A stretch of DNA of 64,000 bases from an uncultured Collinsella sp. (GTDB lineage Bacteria > Actinomycetota > Coriobacteriia > Coriobacteriales > Coriobacteriaceae). Below are positions 7,435 through 15,250 of this stretch, piece by piece. Every line of letters starts with the position of its first letter. The stretch's first letter is position 1. Where the stretch lies: contig CABRYP010000001.1 in NCBI GenBank assembly GCA_902475245.1, forward strand, positions 110,598-174,597, read 5' to 3'. The translations under genes were made by a program, and so were the position numbers. A model generated the notes under the pieces. That model was not told where the DNA came from and made no database searches. It worked only from the letters and a program-made list of their open reading frames with translations.

Positions 7435-7511
7435 GCGGCGTTACCTCAGCTGGATAGAGGGTCTGACTACGAATCAGAACGTCATAGGTTCGAATCCTAT
7501 ACGCCGCACCA
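7435..7511 (+). tRNA. tRNA-Arg (anticodon ACG), copy 2
   Basis: Identical to copy 1 in all 77 positions, including the encoded CCA. Own promoter upstream, own terminator (7524-7550) downstream, inverted T-arm at 7566-7577 (11 of 12 matching). Confidence 0.97.
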
Positions 7512-7665
7512 ATTGACTTTAAAGCTCCCGGCAACGGGGGCTTTTCTTATATGGGAGCATTGCGGAGATTCGAACCTCGGTCGAAGCCGGAGCGGATGCG
7601 CGGAATCCTATACGTCGCACCAATAGACTTTAAAGCTCCCAACAACGACTGCTCTTTTATATCGC
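7492..7665 (+). repeat. Truncated tRNA 3'-end duplication unit after tRNA-Arg copy 2
   Basis: The tRNA 3' segment starting at GAATCC (7492) recurs at 7603 with substitutions (ACGTCGCACC instead of ACGCCGCACC) and a decayed terminator to about 7665. The period is 111 bp rather than 189. The missing 78 bp correspond to most of the palindromic core, and only its last part (AGCGGATGCGCGGA) remains. It looks like an older, internally deleted relative of the unit after copy 3. Confidence 0.75.
7524..7550 (+). terminator. tRNA-Arg copy 2 terminator
   Basis: AGCTCCCG/CGGGGGCT hairpin followed by TTTTCTTAT, in the same position as the terminators of the other tRNA-Arg copies. Confidence 0.75.
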
Positions 7666-7738
7666 GATGCACCGAAGATCGCGCCAAGTGATCCAAATGA
7701 GTAAAAATCAAATTCAATAACTTTTTTTGAAAAAATGC

Positions 7739-7767
7739 TTGACCATTATTCAATCCATGTGCATAAT
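7739..7767 (+). promoter_or_regulatory. tRNA-Arg copy 3 promoter
   Basis: TTGACC, a 17-bp spacer and CATAAT, preceded by ACTTTTTTTGAAAAAA. Confidence 0.75.
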
Positions 7768-7779
7768 AATCAACAAGTC

Positions 7780-7856
7780 GCGGCGTTACCTCAGCTGGAT
7801 AGAGGGTCTGACTACGAATCAGAACGTCATAGGTTCGAATCCTATACGCCGCACCA
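7780..7856 (+). tRNA. tRNA-Arg (anticodon ACG), copy 3
   Basis: Third identical 77-nt copy with CCA encoded. It is followed by a terminator, an inverted T-arm (7911-7922, perfect 12 bp) and a full palindromic module. Confidence 0.97.
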
Positions 7857-8096
7857 ATTGAACTTAAAGCCTCCGGCAACGGGGGCTTTTCTTTTACGCC
7901 GGCACTGCATGGATTCGAACCTCGGTCGAGGCGCGGGCGTCGAGAAAACGCGGAGCGTTTTAGCCCGCGGGCGAGCACGCCGGCAGGCGGGCGAAGCCGG
8001 CGCGGATCCGCGAAGCGGATGCGCGGAATCCTATACGCCGCACCAATTGAAATCGAAAGCCTCCGGTAACGGGGGCTTTCCTTTTATGGCGGCACT
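7837..8096 (+). repeat. tRNA-Arg 3'-end duplication unit with palindromic core
   Basis: The tRNA 3' end from GAATCC (7837) through CCA and the terminator recurs at 8026-8096, a 189-bp period identical to the tRNA-Leu unit. Between the copies lie the inverted T-arm and the same palindromes: AAAACGC-GGA-GCGTTTT nested inside CGCGGGC/GCCCGCG, then CGCCGGC/GCCGGCG, then ATCCGC-GAA-GCGGAT. It shares only this core with the Leu locus; the flanking tRNA sequence is locus-specific. Confidence 0.85.
7865..7895 (+). terminator. tRNA-Arg copy 3 terminator
   Basis: AAGCCTCCG/CGGGGGCTT hairpin and T-run; duplicated at about 8056-8086. Confidence 0.8.
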
Positions 8097-8236
8097 CGAT
8101 ATTTGATACGCGACTGGAATCGTGCACCTCCGCCCGCGGGAGACTATTTCTTATCGACTCGTGTAAGATTCCGAGTAGGAGTCGCGGCCCATCCGCGACC
8201 GCTCCTTCTTTCAACGACTGATCAGGGTGATATTTC

Positions 8237-10678
8237 GTGGCAGAGCGTCCGACATACAAGCTCAGGTTTCTCGACCCCAAAAAGCGTTTTCCATCGATGC
8301 CAGAGCAGCCTGCGGGGCGCTCATATGGTGTTGTCTGGAAAGTCTTTGGCGAGGACCCCAAAGAGTCGTGCTATGTCGTCGAATTCGTCGGCAAAACTCA
8401 CATATCGCTCTTGGGCTACGTGAGCGTGTCGGGCAAGGTTTATAAGGTTGACCGCCCTGTTCGGGAAGTACCGTTGCCCGAGGACCCTGACATGGAGCTG
8501 GTCCTTCACGAGTCCGATTCCAGTATTGGCGAGATTATGGTGAGGGAGGCCAACGGAGCAATGCACGCGTGTGCGCGAACTGCCGGCTCTCCCGAAGGCC
8601 CCATGCGCGAGCAGTCCGACCACGAGACATGGAATTCGACCCGCGCCCTTCCTTACGGCGAGTTCATGGCCTCGATGTTCTTGCGCTACGTGATATTTGC
8701 CAACTCCGAAAGCGCTCTTGCGAACACGACGGGCGTCGACGGTCTCGATGTAGACATGCAAAACGTTGTCGACAAGATCAAACTCGTAAAGTTGCCCGAG
8801 CCGGTCGAGGTGTTTTTGGGCTTTGACACGGCACCGCTCCCCGATGCTATCGAGACGCTGCTTTACCGTGTTGACCATGCCGAGAATCCGAGCGGTATCG
8901 AGCGCTATGCCGCCGCTCTTATGAGCGAGATCGACTTGCCCCGCCTGCGCACCATTGCTGCCAAGTCCGAAATGAGCCTAGCGCGCATCGACCGCTCAAA
9001 GCTGTTCTATCTCAATTTTGATCGTAGCCTGCTGGACCAGGACGAGATTGACATGCTGCTTGCCATCGAGTGCCGTCTCAACCGCCTCTCCGGCATCCTT
9101 GAGCGCATCGGGGCCGGATTGGTCCCCGCGGCATCCTCACCGAGCCTTGAGGGCTGCGCGCTCTTTGACGCGTGGCATATCGCCAAGACGACCAACGATG
9201 TTCCCCGACTGCTCGATACGGCCTCGAGCGACAACCCGTGGGGCAAACCGGGAACGGTGGCTTGCCAGCCGGGCGGTGAGTGGGACGTGCGCACCCGCTT
9301 CGCGCGTATCGTCGAGGCGCTCAACGTGGTCACACGGCTCGACTATACCTATCGGGCAAACGTTGCCGAGGGGATTATGCTCGTTCGGTTTGGGCGCTCT
9401 GTCGTGGATGCCATGCCACAACGTGAATACGACGCCCGGGAGGATGTCTGGCGCGAGTTGGACGAGAACGCGCGTGTGATTTGGGCCGCGGAGCACGACG
9501 CGCGCGTGGCGCTTACGCTGGCAGCGGCTTGCTTTGCCGCAGGTGCCTGCATTGCGCGCTGCTATGTTCAGATTGCGGCTCCCGACGGCGAGCAGGGTGA
9601 GCGCGTCATTGCAACATATTCCTTTGGGCGTGCGGCCTATCTGGCCAATTGCGTGCCTGTCGCCAAGGATCTTGAGAGCATGGATATGGACGATATGCCG
9701 TGCAAGCGCATGCTTGAGGCATATGAGTCGGACGCGCCGGATGCGATTGAGCCTGCAGAGGTTCACGCTCGCCCGCGTGACGACCACCGTTCGCTGCCGC
9801 CGGCGTTGCGCGACCTGCTGCTTGCCGATACGGCTGATGAGCTCGAGGTCATGGAGATGGACGATGACCCGTATGTGGCGCGCGTCGTTGAGTTGCGCGA
9901 GCAGGCAAAAGTTGACCGTGCAAGCGCGTTTGAGGGCTTTTCCCGTCTTGTTGAGGAGCTGGAGGCCAAGTGCGCCGTTGCCGAGCTTTTGGCAACGGGT
10001 CCGGTCCAGACGCAGTTTTGCGACAACCAGCTGGTACGCATGGTGCTGCCGGTAATGGAGGAAGACCGCTCCGTTCGTATTTTGCGTGCTCCCGATGCTC
10101 TGTACTTTGCCCAGCACGAGATCTGCAGTTATTACGCCGAGCAGGAGGATTTTGAACGGGCATTGCCCGAGGTGCGTCGTCTTTACGATCTGGCTCGCTC
10201 GTCCATGCAAACGCACTTTGCGCTCATCAACGTGTTGGCGCGCCTGGAGCGCTTTGACGAGATTATCGAGGTGGCGCGCCACGGCCTGCGCATTGCCAGT
10301 GACCGTTCCGCAATCGGTTATCTGTTCTATCGTCTGGCGTTTGCCTATTGGAACTGCGATCAGCTCGAGCTCGCGTTGGCGTGCTACCGCCTCGTGCCGC
10401 GCGGCGAGGAGTCGGGTAGCAGCGCGCTGGAGGAAATGCAGGGCCTTATGAACGAGATGGGTATCAATGAGCCGCCGACGTTCGAGGATGCGGTTGAGAC
10501 CATCCGTAAGGCCGGGCTCGAGCTGCCTCCCGTGTCCGCCGTGACCAACCAGCTGGCGGATGCCGCCGTGCAGCTGGTCGATAACGGCTTCTTTTTCCTG
10601 GCGCGCGTTTGCATCTTTCAAATGTGGCGCACCATGGGCAACGATGAGCTCGGCTCCCTCAGTCGCTCGCTGGGGTAG
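8237..10678 (+). CDS. Large uncharacterised protein with C-terminal TPR-like repeats (813 aa)
   Basis: A soluble, acidic protein with no signal peptide or obvious membrane helix. The N-terminal ~100 residues look beta-rich (SYGVVWKVFGEDPKESCYVVEF and following), the middle is mixed, and residues from about 620 carry helical pairs typical of tetratricopeptide repeats, for example HEICSYYAEQEDFERALPEV, INVLARLERFDEIIEVARHG and LAFAYWNCDQLELALACYRL. TPRs usually mediate protein-protein contacts. The start is a GTG with only a weak GGGTGA upstream; no better start is visible. It lies between the tRNA-Arg cluster and the repeat-preceded ATPase. I do not recognise the family and assign no function. 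Confidence 0.75.
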   Translation: MAERPTYKLRFLDPKKRFPSMPEQPAGRSYGVVWKVFGEDPKESCYVVEFVGKTHISLLGYVSVSGKVYKVDRPVREVPLPEDPDMELVLHESDSSIGEIMVREANGAMHACARTAGSPEGPMREQSDHETWNSTRALPYGEFMASMFLRYVIFANSESALANTTGVDGLDVDMQNVVDKIKLVKLPEPVEVFLGFDTAPLPDAIETLLYRVDHAENPSGIERYAAALMSEIDLPRLRTIAAKSEMSLARIDRSKLFYLNFDRSLLDQDEIDMLLAIECRLNRLSGILERIGAGLVPAASSPSLEGCALFDAWHIAKTTNDVPRLLDTASSDNPWGKPGTVACQPGGEWDVRTRFARIVEALNVVTRLDYTYRANVAEGIMLVRFGRSVVDAMPQREYDAREDVWRELDENARVIWAAEHDARVALTLAAACFAAGACIARCYVQIAAPDGEQGERVIATYSFGRAAYLANCVPVAKDLESMDMDDMPCKRMLEAYESDAPDAIEPAEVHARPRDDHRSLPPALRDLLLADTADELEVMEMDDDPYVARVVELREQAKVDRASAFEGFSRLVEELEAKCAVAELLATGPVQTQFCDNQLVRMVLPVMEEDRSVRILRAPDALYFAQHEICSYYAEQEDFERALPEVRRLYDLARSSMQTHFALINVLARLERFDEIIEVARHGLRIASDRSAIGYLFYRLAFAYWNCDQLELALACYRLVPRGEESGSSALEEMQGLMNEMGINEPPTFEDAVETIRKAGLELPPVSAVTNQLADAAVQLVDNGFFFLARVCIFQMWRTMGNDELGSLSRSLG

Positions 10679-10768
10679 GGGCGATATAGAGGGGCCGCAC
10701 TGCGCTATTTGTATCGGCGCGGGCGGGAGGACCCGGCAGGATCGGTAAGGCATAAAGCCGCCGAGCCT

Positions 10769-10824
10769 GCTAAAACTGTTAAACTCTGCTAAAGTTGCTA
10801 AACTTTGTTAAAGTTGTTAAAACT
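10769..10824 (+). promoter_or_regulatory. Six tandem G(C/T)TAAANNT repeats upstream of the ATPase gene
   Basis: Six contiguous units alternate 9 and 10 bp: GCTAAAACT, GTTAAACTCT, GCTAAAGTT, GCTAAACTTT, GTTAAAGTT, GTTAAAACT. Neighbouring units also form inverted pairs (AAAGTT with AACTTT). The array ends 16 bp before the ATG of the ATPase gene, where an autoregulatory operator or an iteron-like binding site would sit. Confidence 0.7.
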
Positions 10825-10840
10825 AGCAGAGGAGGGCAGA

Positions 10841-11923
10841 ATGACGAAAGCTGTTAACCCCTTTAAGCCAACGGCGGGCATGAATCCGCCTGAGCTTATC
10901 GGACGGGACACTGTTTTGGATGACTTTGCCGAGGCTCTTGAGAATGGTCCTGGTGCCCCCGATCGACTCATGCGCATCTCGGGCGTCCGAGGCACAGGTA
11001 AAACGGTGCTCCTTAATGCATTGGGTGACCTTGCACGCAAAAAAGGATTCGAGGTCGTTGACGTTGCCTCCAATGCTGGTTTTTGCAATAGAATCCTCGA
11101 GGCTCTGCAGCGAAACGTTCGTCTTGAATCAATCTCGATTTCCCCATCGATTTTAGGGGTCAGCCTTGGCTCCATGGAGATGTCGAAGTCGGCCTCTCAT
11201 CTGGGCGAGGCGATGTACGATGCTGCGAAGCGCGGTGGTCTGCTCATTACGCTCGACGAGATCCAGGATGCCTCAACTGAGGAAATGCGCGAGCTAGGCA
11301 ATGAGATGCAGCTCTTGATTCGCCAAGGAGCGAATGTCGCTTTCGCTTTCGCCGGGCTGCCGACATCGGTAGATGGCGTGGTGGTGGATGATACGTTGAC
11401 GTTCCTTCAGCGAGCCAAACATGTTGAACTTACTCGGCTTTCCGATTTTGAAGTTGGCGGATCGTTTGAGGATACGATGAGACGAGCGGGCAAGGAGCTC
11501 GACAAAGGTGCCGCTGAGCTATTAACAAAAGCTTCGGCAGGCTATCCCTTTATGGTCCAGCTGGTCGGATATTACGCTTGGCAGGTTGCTGCGCGCAGTG
11601 GGGCGGAGAGTGTGAGCGAAGAGGCGGCTCGTAAGGGTATCCAGGCGGCTCTTGATAGCTTTAATGCTATGGTGATTGCCCCAGCGCTGCGCAGGGTGTC
11701 GGAACGGCAGTTTCAGTATCTCGCGGCGATGGCTCAATGCGAGGGCGTCGATATCGCCAACGGCGATATCGCCAAGAAGATGGGTTTGTCGGCGAACAAA
11801 GTTGGGTCATATCGCAAGCGTCTGATCGATGCGGGGTTGATTGAGCCCGCGGGCTATGGCTGTGTTTCGTTTGCAATTCCGTACATGCGCGATTATCTGT
11901 TGGAGACCGTTCGAGAGGACTAA
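10841..11923 (+). CDS. AAA+ family ATP-binding protein with C-terminal winged helix
   Basis: A 360-residue P-loop ATPase of the Orc1/Cdc6-like or STAND-like 'ATP-binding protein' type. The N-terminal PFKPTAGMNPPELIGRD motif precedes Walker A GVRGTGKT (about 48-55). Walker B is LLITLDEIQD (134-143), and VAFAFAGLP resembles a sensor-1 strand. The C-terminal ~70 residues (ISERQ-like start, then DIAKKMGLSANKVGSYRKRLIDAGLI) form a winged helix. Such proteins bind DNA or act as signalling ATPases. The start is the ATG after GAGGAGGG; the upstream open frame runs through the repeat array and is unlikely to be translated. Base composition appears lower in GC than the flanks, consistent with acquisition. 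Confidence 0.8.
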   Translation: MTKAVNPFKPTAGMNPPELIGRDTVLDDFAEALENGPGAPDRLMRISGVRGTGKTVLLNALGDLARKKGFEVVDVASNAGFCNRILEALQRNVRLESISISPSILGVSLGSMEMSKSASHLGEAMYDAAKRGGLLITLDEIQDASTEEMRELGNEMQLLIRQGANVAFAFAGLPTSVDGVVVDDTLTFLQRAKHVELTRLSDFEVGGSFEDTMRRAGKELDKGAAELLTKASAGYPFMVQLVGYYAWQVAARSGAESVSEEAARKGIQAALDSFNAMVIAPALRRVSERQFQYLAAMAQCEGVDIANGDIAKKMGLSANKVGSYRKRLIDAGLIEPAGYGCVSFAIPYMRDYLLETVRED

Positions 11924-11970
11924 TAAAGAATGGGCTGTCCGCGCTGTCGCTGGGGCCGTCCTTGTATCTT

Positions 11971-12029
11971 TGTCTCAATCTGTAACATCTGGAGGGGATT
12001 ACGGCCTGCAGATGTTACAGATTGAGATG
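11971..12029. repeat. Long intergenic hairpin
   Basis: Perfect 19-bp arms (TCTCAATCTGTAACATCTG and its complement) enclose about 17 bp containing GAGGGGATTACGGCC. It lies just downstream of the ATPase gene and lacks a clear T-run, so it resembles the other intergenic palindromes more than a terminator. Confidence 0.7.
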
Positions 12030-12089
12030 ATTGACTGAGACGTTTACTGGTAAAAGAGAGGTAAAAGAGGAAACGCCTCAAAATTCCCC

Positions 12090-12118
12090 TTGCCCAACTT
12101 CGGCTGTTTGGTTACTAT
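12090..12118 (+). promoter_or_regulatory. tRNA-Ser promoter
   Basis: TTGCCC, a 17-bp spacer and TACTAT, ending 14 bp before the tRNA. Confidence 0.7.
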
Positions 12119-12132
12119 AGAACGGCTGTTAC

Positions 12133-12223
12133 GGAGAGCTGACCGAGAGGCCGAAGGTGCTCGCCTGCTAAGCGAGTATGCCCCAAAAGGGCATCTGGGG
12201 TTCGAATCCCCAGCTCTCCGCCA
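12133..12223 (+). tRNA. tRNA-Ser (anticodon GCT)
   Basis: Class II tRNA with GGAGAGC/GCTCTCC acceptor stem, anticodon loop CTGCTAA giving GCT (AGC/AGU codons), a long variable arm (TATGCCCCAAAAGGGCAT) and encoded CCA. A degenerate inverted copy of its 3' end (GGCGGCTGGGGATT) lies at about 12275-12297, past the terminator. Confidence 0.97.
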
Positions 12224-12237
12224 GTATGACTTTGAAG

Positions 12238-12266
12238 AAGGGTCCCATTTGGGGCCCTTTTTTATT
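12238..12266 (+). terminator. tRNA-Ser terminator
   Basis: AGGGTCCCA/TGGGGCCCT stem with a T-run, 15 bases after CCA. Confidence 0.85.
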
Positions 12267-12399
12267 ATCAAGAATGGCGGCTGGGGATTAGAGTCCGAAA
12301 GGGCGTGAACATTAGGCAAACACGGGGCGCTTGAAAACGGGGAGACCCAGGCGTGCTCGTGCACCCCGGTGTGGGGTTCCGAGGGGATGGAGTAGAAAT

Positions 12400-13551
12400 A
12401 TGGTAAAGGTCGGGCTGCGTAAGCCGAATCTAAAGACATCACTCAAGGCAAGAACGACCGGCAGAGCGAAGCGCGCGGTAAGGCGGGCGATAATCCCCGG
12501 CTATGGTAAGAAGGGCATGGGGTGGATCAAAAATCCGAAGAAGGCTGCTTACAATGCCGTATACAGCAGAACGACCGTCGGAGTTGGGGATGTCGCTCGC
12601 GCCGTTGCTAAATCAGGCGCTCGGAGCTCGGCGTCAAGGACGTCCTCAATTACTGTTTCATCGCATGAAATTACACCTTTGGCGAAGCCTGAACAGAAAT
12701 CTCTCACTCGAGAGATTACGTCGGTTGACAGGGCAAACAAGGCGCTTTTGCTATGCTTCCTTCTTGGGTGGTCGGGCGCTCATAGGGCGTATGCACGGAT
12801 GTGGGGTAGCTTCTTTCTATATCTCTTTACCTTTGGCCTTTTTGGATTTGGTTGGCTGTTTGATATTGTGACACTACTGATGAGACGCTCCGAGCTAAGG
12901 CGTCTCGGCGACAGTGATCCGACTCAACAGCAAGCGCCATGTTCCGTTGATTCTACATTCGATCGAAATGTCGCCGACTCCGGAAATTGGGAACAGCGTG
13001 GAGATGGGGAGGCTGCGGCTCGGCTAGAGCTTCAACGTAAAAACCGTGCCTATATGGAAGAAAACGGCATCGACGTGGAGATGTTTACCGAGGAAAAGGT
13101 CGCGGCGGACGCCTTGCGAACCATTGAGTCGGTATGCCCGTGCATGCTTAGGTTTGACCGAGGCATGAGCGAAGAGGAGCCAAGCATCAGCTTTTGCTCT
13201 CCAACAAAGACGGGGAAAATGCCCAAGAATGTCGTCGAGGCCCGCATTTACCATCAGGATGTGAAGTTATTGATGGATTCCCACGGCTTCGAATTGCCGG
13301 AGTATGGTGACAGCATCAATGTCATGATTAGTTATCTAGCTGATGGGCGCATAAATAAAGTCGATATCCATGGGTTCCATAATGGCCGCTCCGTTAGTGT
13401 CTCCATTCGCAGGCGGAGCGACGATCTTGTTATGACGAGTGCGGGCACCATCGGAGAAACGGGTGCCTGGCAATCGCTGTGTCCTGGGGCAGACCCCTCA
13501 GCTGGGGATCTTTTCAGGGCCTTGACCAAGGAGGTCGAAAGGATCTACTAG
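12400..13551 (+). CDS. TM2 domain-containing protein with basic N-terminus (383 aa)
   Basis: The first ~60 residues are strongly basic (RKPNLKTSLKARTTGRAKRA), followed by GYGKKGMGWIKNPKKAAYN, a motif I associate with uncharacterised proteins carrying TM2 or zinc-ribbon domains. Residues about 113-162 form a TM2 domain: LLCFLLGWSGAHRAYARM, then a second helix FFLYLFTFGLFGFGWLFDIV. The remaining ~200 residues are soluble and unrecognised. The ATG at 12400 follows GGGGATGGAG; the open frame extends 23 codons upstream without a ribosome site. GC content is visibly lower than in the housekeeping genes, consistent with transfer next to tRNA-Ser. Confidence 0.75.
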   Translation: MVKVGLRKPNLKTSLKARTTGRAKRAVRRAIIPGYGKKGMGWIKNPKKAAYNAVYSRTTVGVGDVARAVAKSGARSSASRTSSITVSSHEITPLAKPEQKSLTREITSVDRANKALLLCFLLGWSGAHRAYARMWGSFFLYLFTFGLFGFGWLFDIVTLLMRRSELRRLGDSDPTQQQAPCSVDSTFDRNVADSGNWEQRGDGEAAARLELQRKNRAYMEENGIDVEMFTEEKVAADALRTIESVCPCMLRFDRGMSEEEPSISFCSPTKTGKMPKNVVEARIYHQDVKLLMDSHGFELPEYGDSINVMISYLADGRINKVDIHGFHNGRSVSVSIRRRSDDLVMTSAGTIGETGAWQSLCPGADPSAGDLFRALTKEVERIY

Positions 13552-13660
13552 CATGCCCGGTGGACCCGTTTTCAAGGTCCGAAAAGACACAGCGAAGGTA
13601 AACGGCTAGCAATGTCGCTTTGGTGATTCTGACGCATCCCGTTTAAGAGGTATTCAAAAA

Positions 13661-13690
13661 GAGGCGCCCCGTTGGACGCCTCTCCAATCT
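13661..13690. terminator. Terminator between the TM2 gene and the carboxypeptidase gene
   Basis: AGAGGCG/CGCCTCT stem with a CCCCGTTGGA loop between the two convergent genes, and a flanking A-tract that gives a T-run on the minus strand. It most likely ends the minus-strand carboxypeptidase transcript. Confidence 0.65.
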
Positions 13691-13712
13691 CAAATGTAAT
13701 GTTCCCCCAGCC

Positions 13713-15053
13713 CTACACCTCGGGCGCCTTGGCGATGGTCTCGCTTTCTGCCGTAAGTGGGCGGTTGTCGATGCGGCGGCCCAAGCGGTCGAGTTTTACA
13801 AGGAGCCACTCAATGGGATTCGGCCCCGAGTCTTCCTCGTCGGCAACCAAATCCATGACGGCGATCTTGGTGCCGTCTTGCTTGAGCGTCACGCTGCCCA
13901 CCTTGTCGCCCACATGCACCGTGCCCGAAAGGTCATCGTAGGTAACCTTCTCGGTCACCTCTCCAGCAAGCGAAAAGACGGTTGCCTGAGCTGCGGGGTC
14001 GGCGAGCGTGGCATCGATCGTCTTGTCCGTCCAATCGGTCTGGCTAATGCGCGCGATGAGCGGATTGCCGTTGGTGGTCTTTTCCTGCGTGTTGGCGATT
14101 GCGACCGTCACCTTGTGACCGTAGTACCAATTGGCAAGGGTTACGGTATCGGTAAAGCGCTGGTCGGTGGTGGTGGAGTTCAAAACGACGGTGTAGATCT
14201 CGTCGCCATCGCGGTTGTAGGCACCCGTAAAGCAATAGCCTGCATCGTCGGTGGTGCCGGTCTTGCCACCGATGTTGCCATCTTGGCCCAGCAAATAGTT
14301 ATGCGTGTCCATGGAATGCGAATGGTCGGTGCCGTCGGCGCCCGTGACCTCGATCCAGGAATCCTCGCTCGCTACGACCTCGCGGATCGTGTCGTTTTTC
14401 ATGGCCTCCTGCATCATCAGCGCTACGTCGTGTGCGGTTGAGTGCATATCGCCAGCCCACTCATCAAAGTCCAGACCATGCGGGTTTTCAAAAAGCGTAC
14501 CGGTGCAGCCGAGCTTCTTAGCGCGCTCGTTCATGGCCTTCACAAATGTGGCCTCGGCGTCTTTGGTCTTAGGGTCGATCTTCTTGCCCACATATTCGGC
14601 GAGCACGATGGCGGCGTCGTTGCCCGAGGGAATCATCAGGCCGCGCAGCGCCTGCTCCACGGTAAGCTCGTCGCCTTCGAGCAAGCCGGCGGTCGAATTA
14701 CCCACGGTGGCTGCGGCGTTGCTCACCGTGACCTTCTCGTCCATCTTGCAATTCTCGACGGTTAGGATTGCGGTCATGACCTTGGTGATCGAGGCGATTT
14801 TGACCTGCTCATCGGTGCCGCGCCCATAGTAGACGGTGCCGTCTTTGCCCATGACGAGGGCATTGGTCGCATCGATATCGGGCAGGTTTTCGGCCGTGAT
14901 GCCGCGCGCATCGGCGGTTTTGCCGCAGACATTGTCGGTCGTGAGCACTTGGGCGCCGGCGACGGTGGGCACGCCAGCGGTAAGGGCGATAGCGCAGACA
15001 AAGCCGGCGGCAAGCTGGGCTGAGCGCTTTGCAAAAGAGGTGAGGGACTTCAC
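13713..15053 (-). CDS. D-alanyl-D-alanine carboxypeptidase (PBP5/DacA-like, peptidase S11)
   Basis: A secreted serine D,D-carboxypeptidase that trims the terminal D-Ala from peptidoglycan pentapeptides. The active-site triad is clear: ASITK (Ser of SxxK near residue 88), PSGND (SxN near 133) and GGKTGTTDDAG (KTG box). A signal peptide is present (FAKRSAQLAAGFVCAIALTA, cleavage near VAGA-QV). The end has an amphipathic segment (EWLLVKLDRLGRRI) rather than a transmembrane helix. Start choice is uncertain: GTG at 15053 gives a compact signal peptide and sits about 40 bp behind a TATACT box; ATG codons at 15122 and 15164 would add 23 or 37 residues. None has a strong ribosome site. It is divergent from the VanRS-like pair. 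Confidence 0.9.
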   Translation of the reverse strand: MKSLTSFAKRSAQLAAGFVCAIALTAGVPTVAGAQVLTTDNVCGKTADARGITAENLPDIDATNALVMGKDGTVYYGRGTDEQVKIASITKVMTAILTVENCKMDEKVTVSNAAATVGNSTAGLLEGDELTVEQALRGLMIPSGNDAAIVLAEYVGKKIDPKTKDAEATFVKAMNERAKKLGCTGTLFENPHGLDFDEWAGDMHSTAHDVALMMQEAMKNDTIREVVASEDSWIEVTGADGTDHSHSMDTHNYLLGQDGNIGGKTGTTDDAGYCFTGAYNRDGDEIYTVVLNSTTTDQRFTDTVTLANWYYGHKVTVAIANTQEKTTNGNPLIARISQTDWTDKTIDATLADPAAQATVFSLAGEVTEKVTYDDLSGTVHVGDKVGSVTLKQDGTKIAVMDLVADEEDSGPNPIEWLLVKLDRLGRRIDNRPLTAESETIAKAPEV

Positions 15054-15250
15054 AGATTTCGCTTTCGACGGGATGGTCTCTTCTGGAACTAGAGTATATC
15101 GTTTGCCGGCATCGGCGATCATCGCGTGCGTGCGTTGCCCACATCCGCGCCCGAACGGACACATTGGTGCTTAAGGCCGACTTAATCACCCGCGCTTGTT
15201 GTGTGTGACGGGCGCCCCCTCGGGCATAATGGAGCGCGAGAGGAGCACGC

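Noticed and set aside
7195..8096. CRISPR-like array from repeated tRNA-Arg units
   Set aside because: The repeats are tRNAs with promoters and terminators, spacers are irregular and no cas genes are near.
7387..8106. Short plus-strand frames over the tRNA-Arg genes (repeating LDRGSDYESERHRFESY)
   Set aside because: They translate the tRNA sequence itself.
10805..10840. Upstream extension of the ATPase protein through the repeat array
   Set aside because: GAGGAGGG sits correctly before the ATG at 10841; the extension would translate the TTAAA repeats.
12273..12300. Possible minus-strand tRNA after tRNA-Ser
   Set aside because: Only a degenerate T-arm/acceptor complement; no anticodon arm can be formed.
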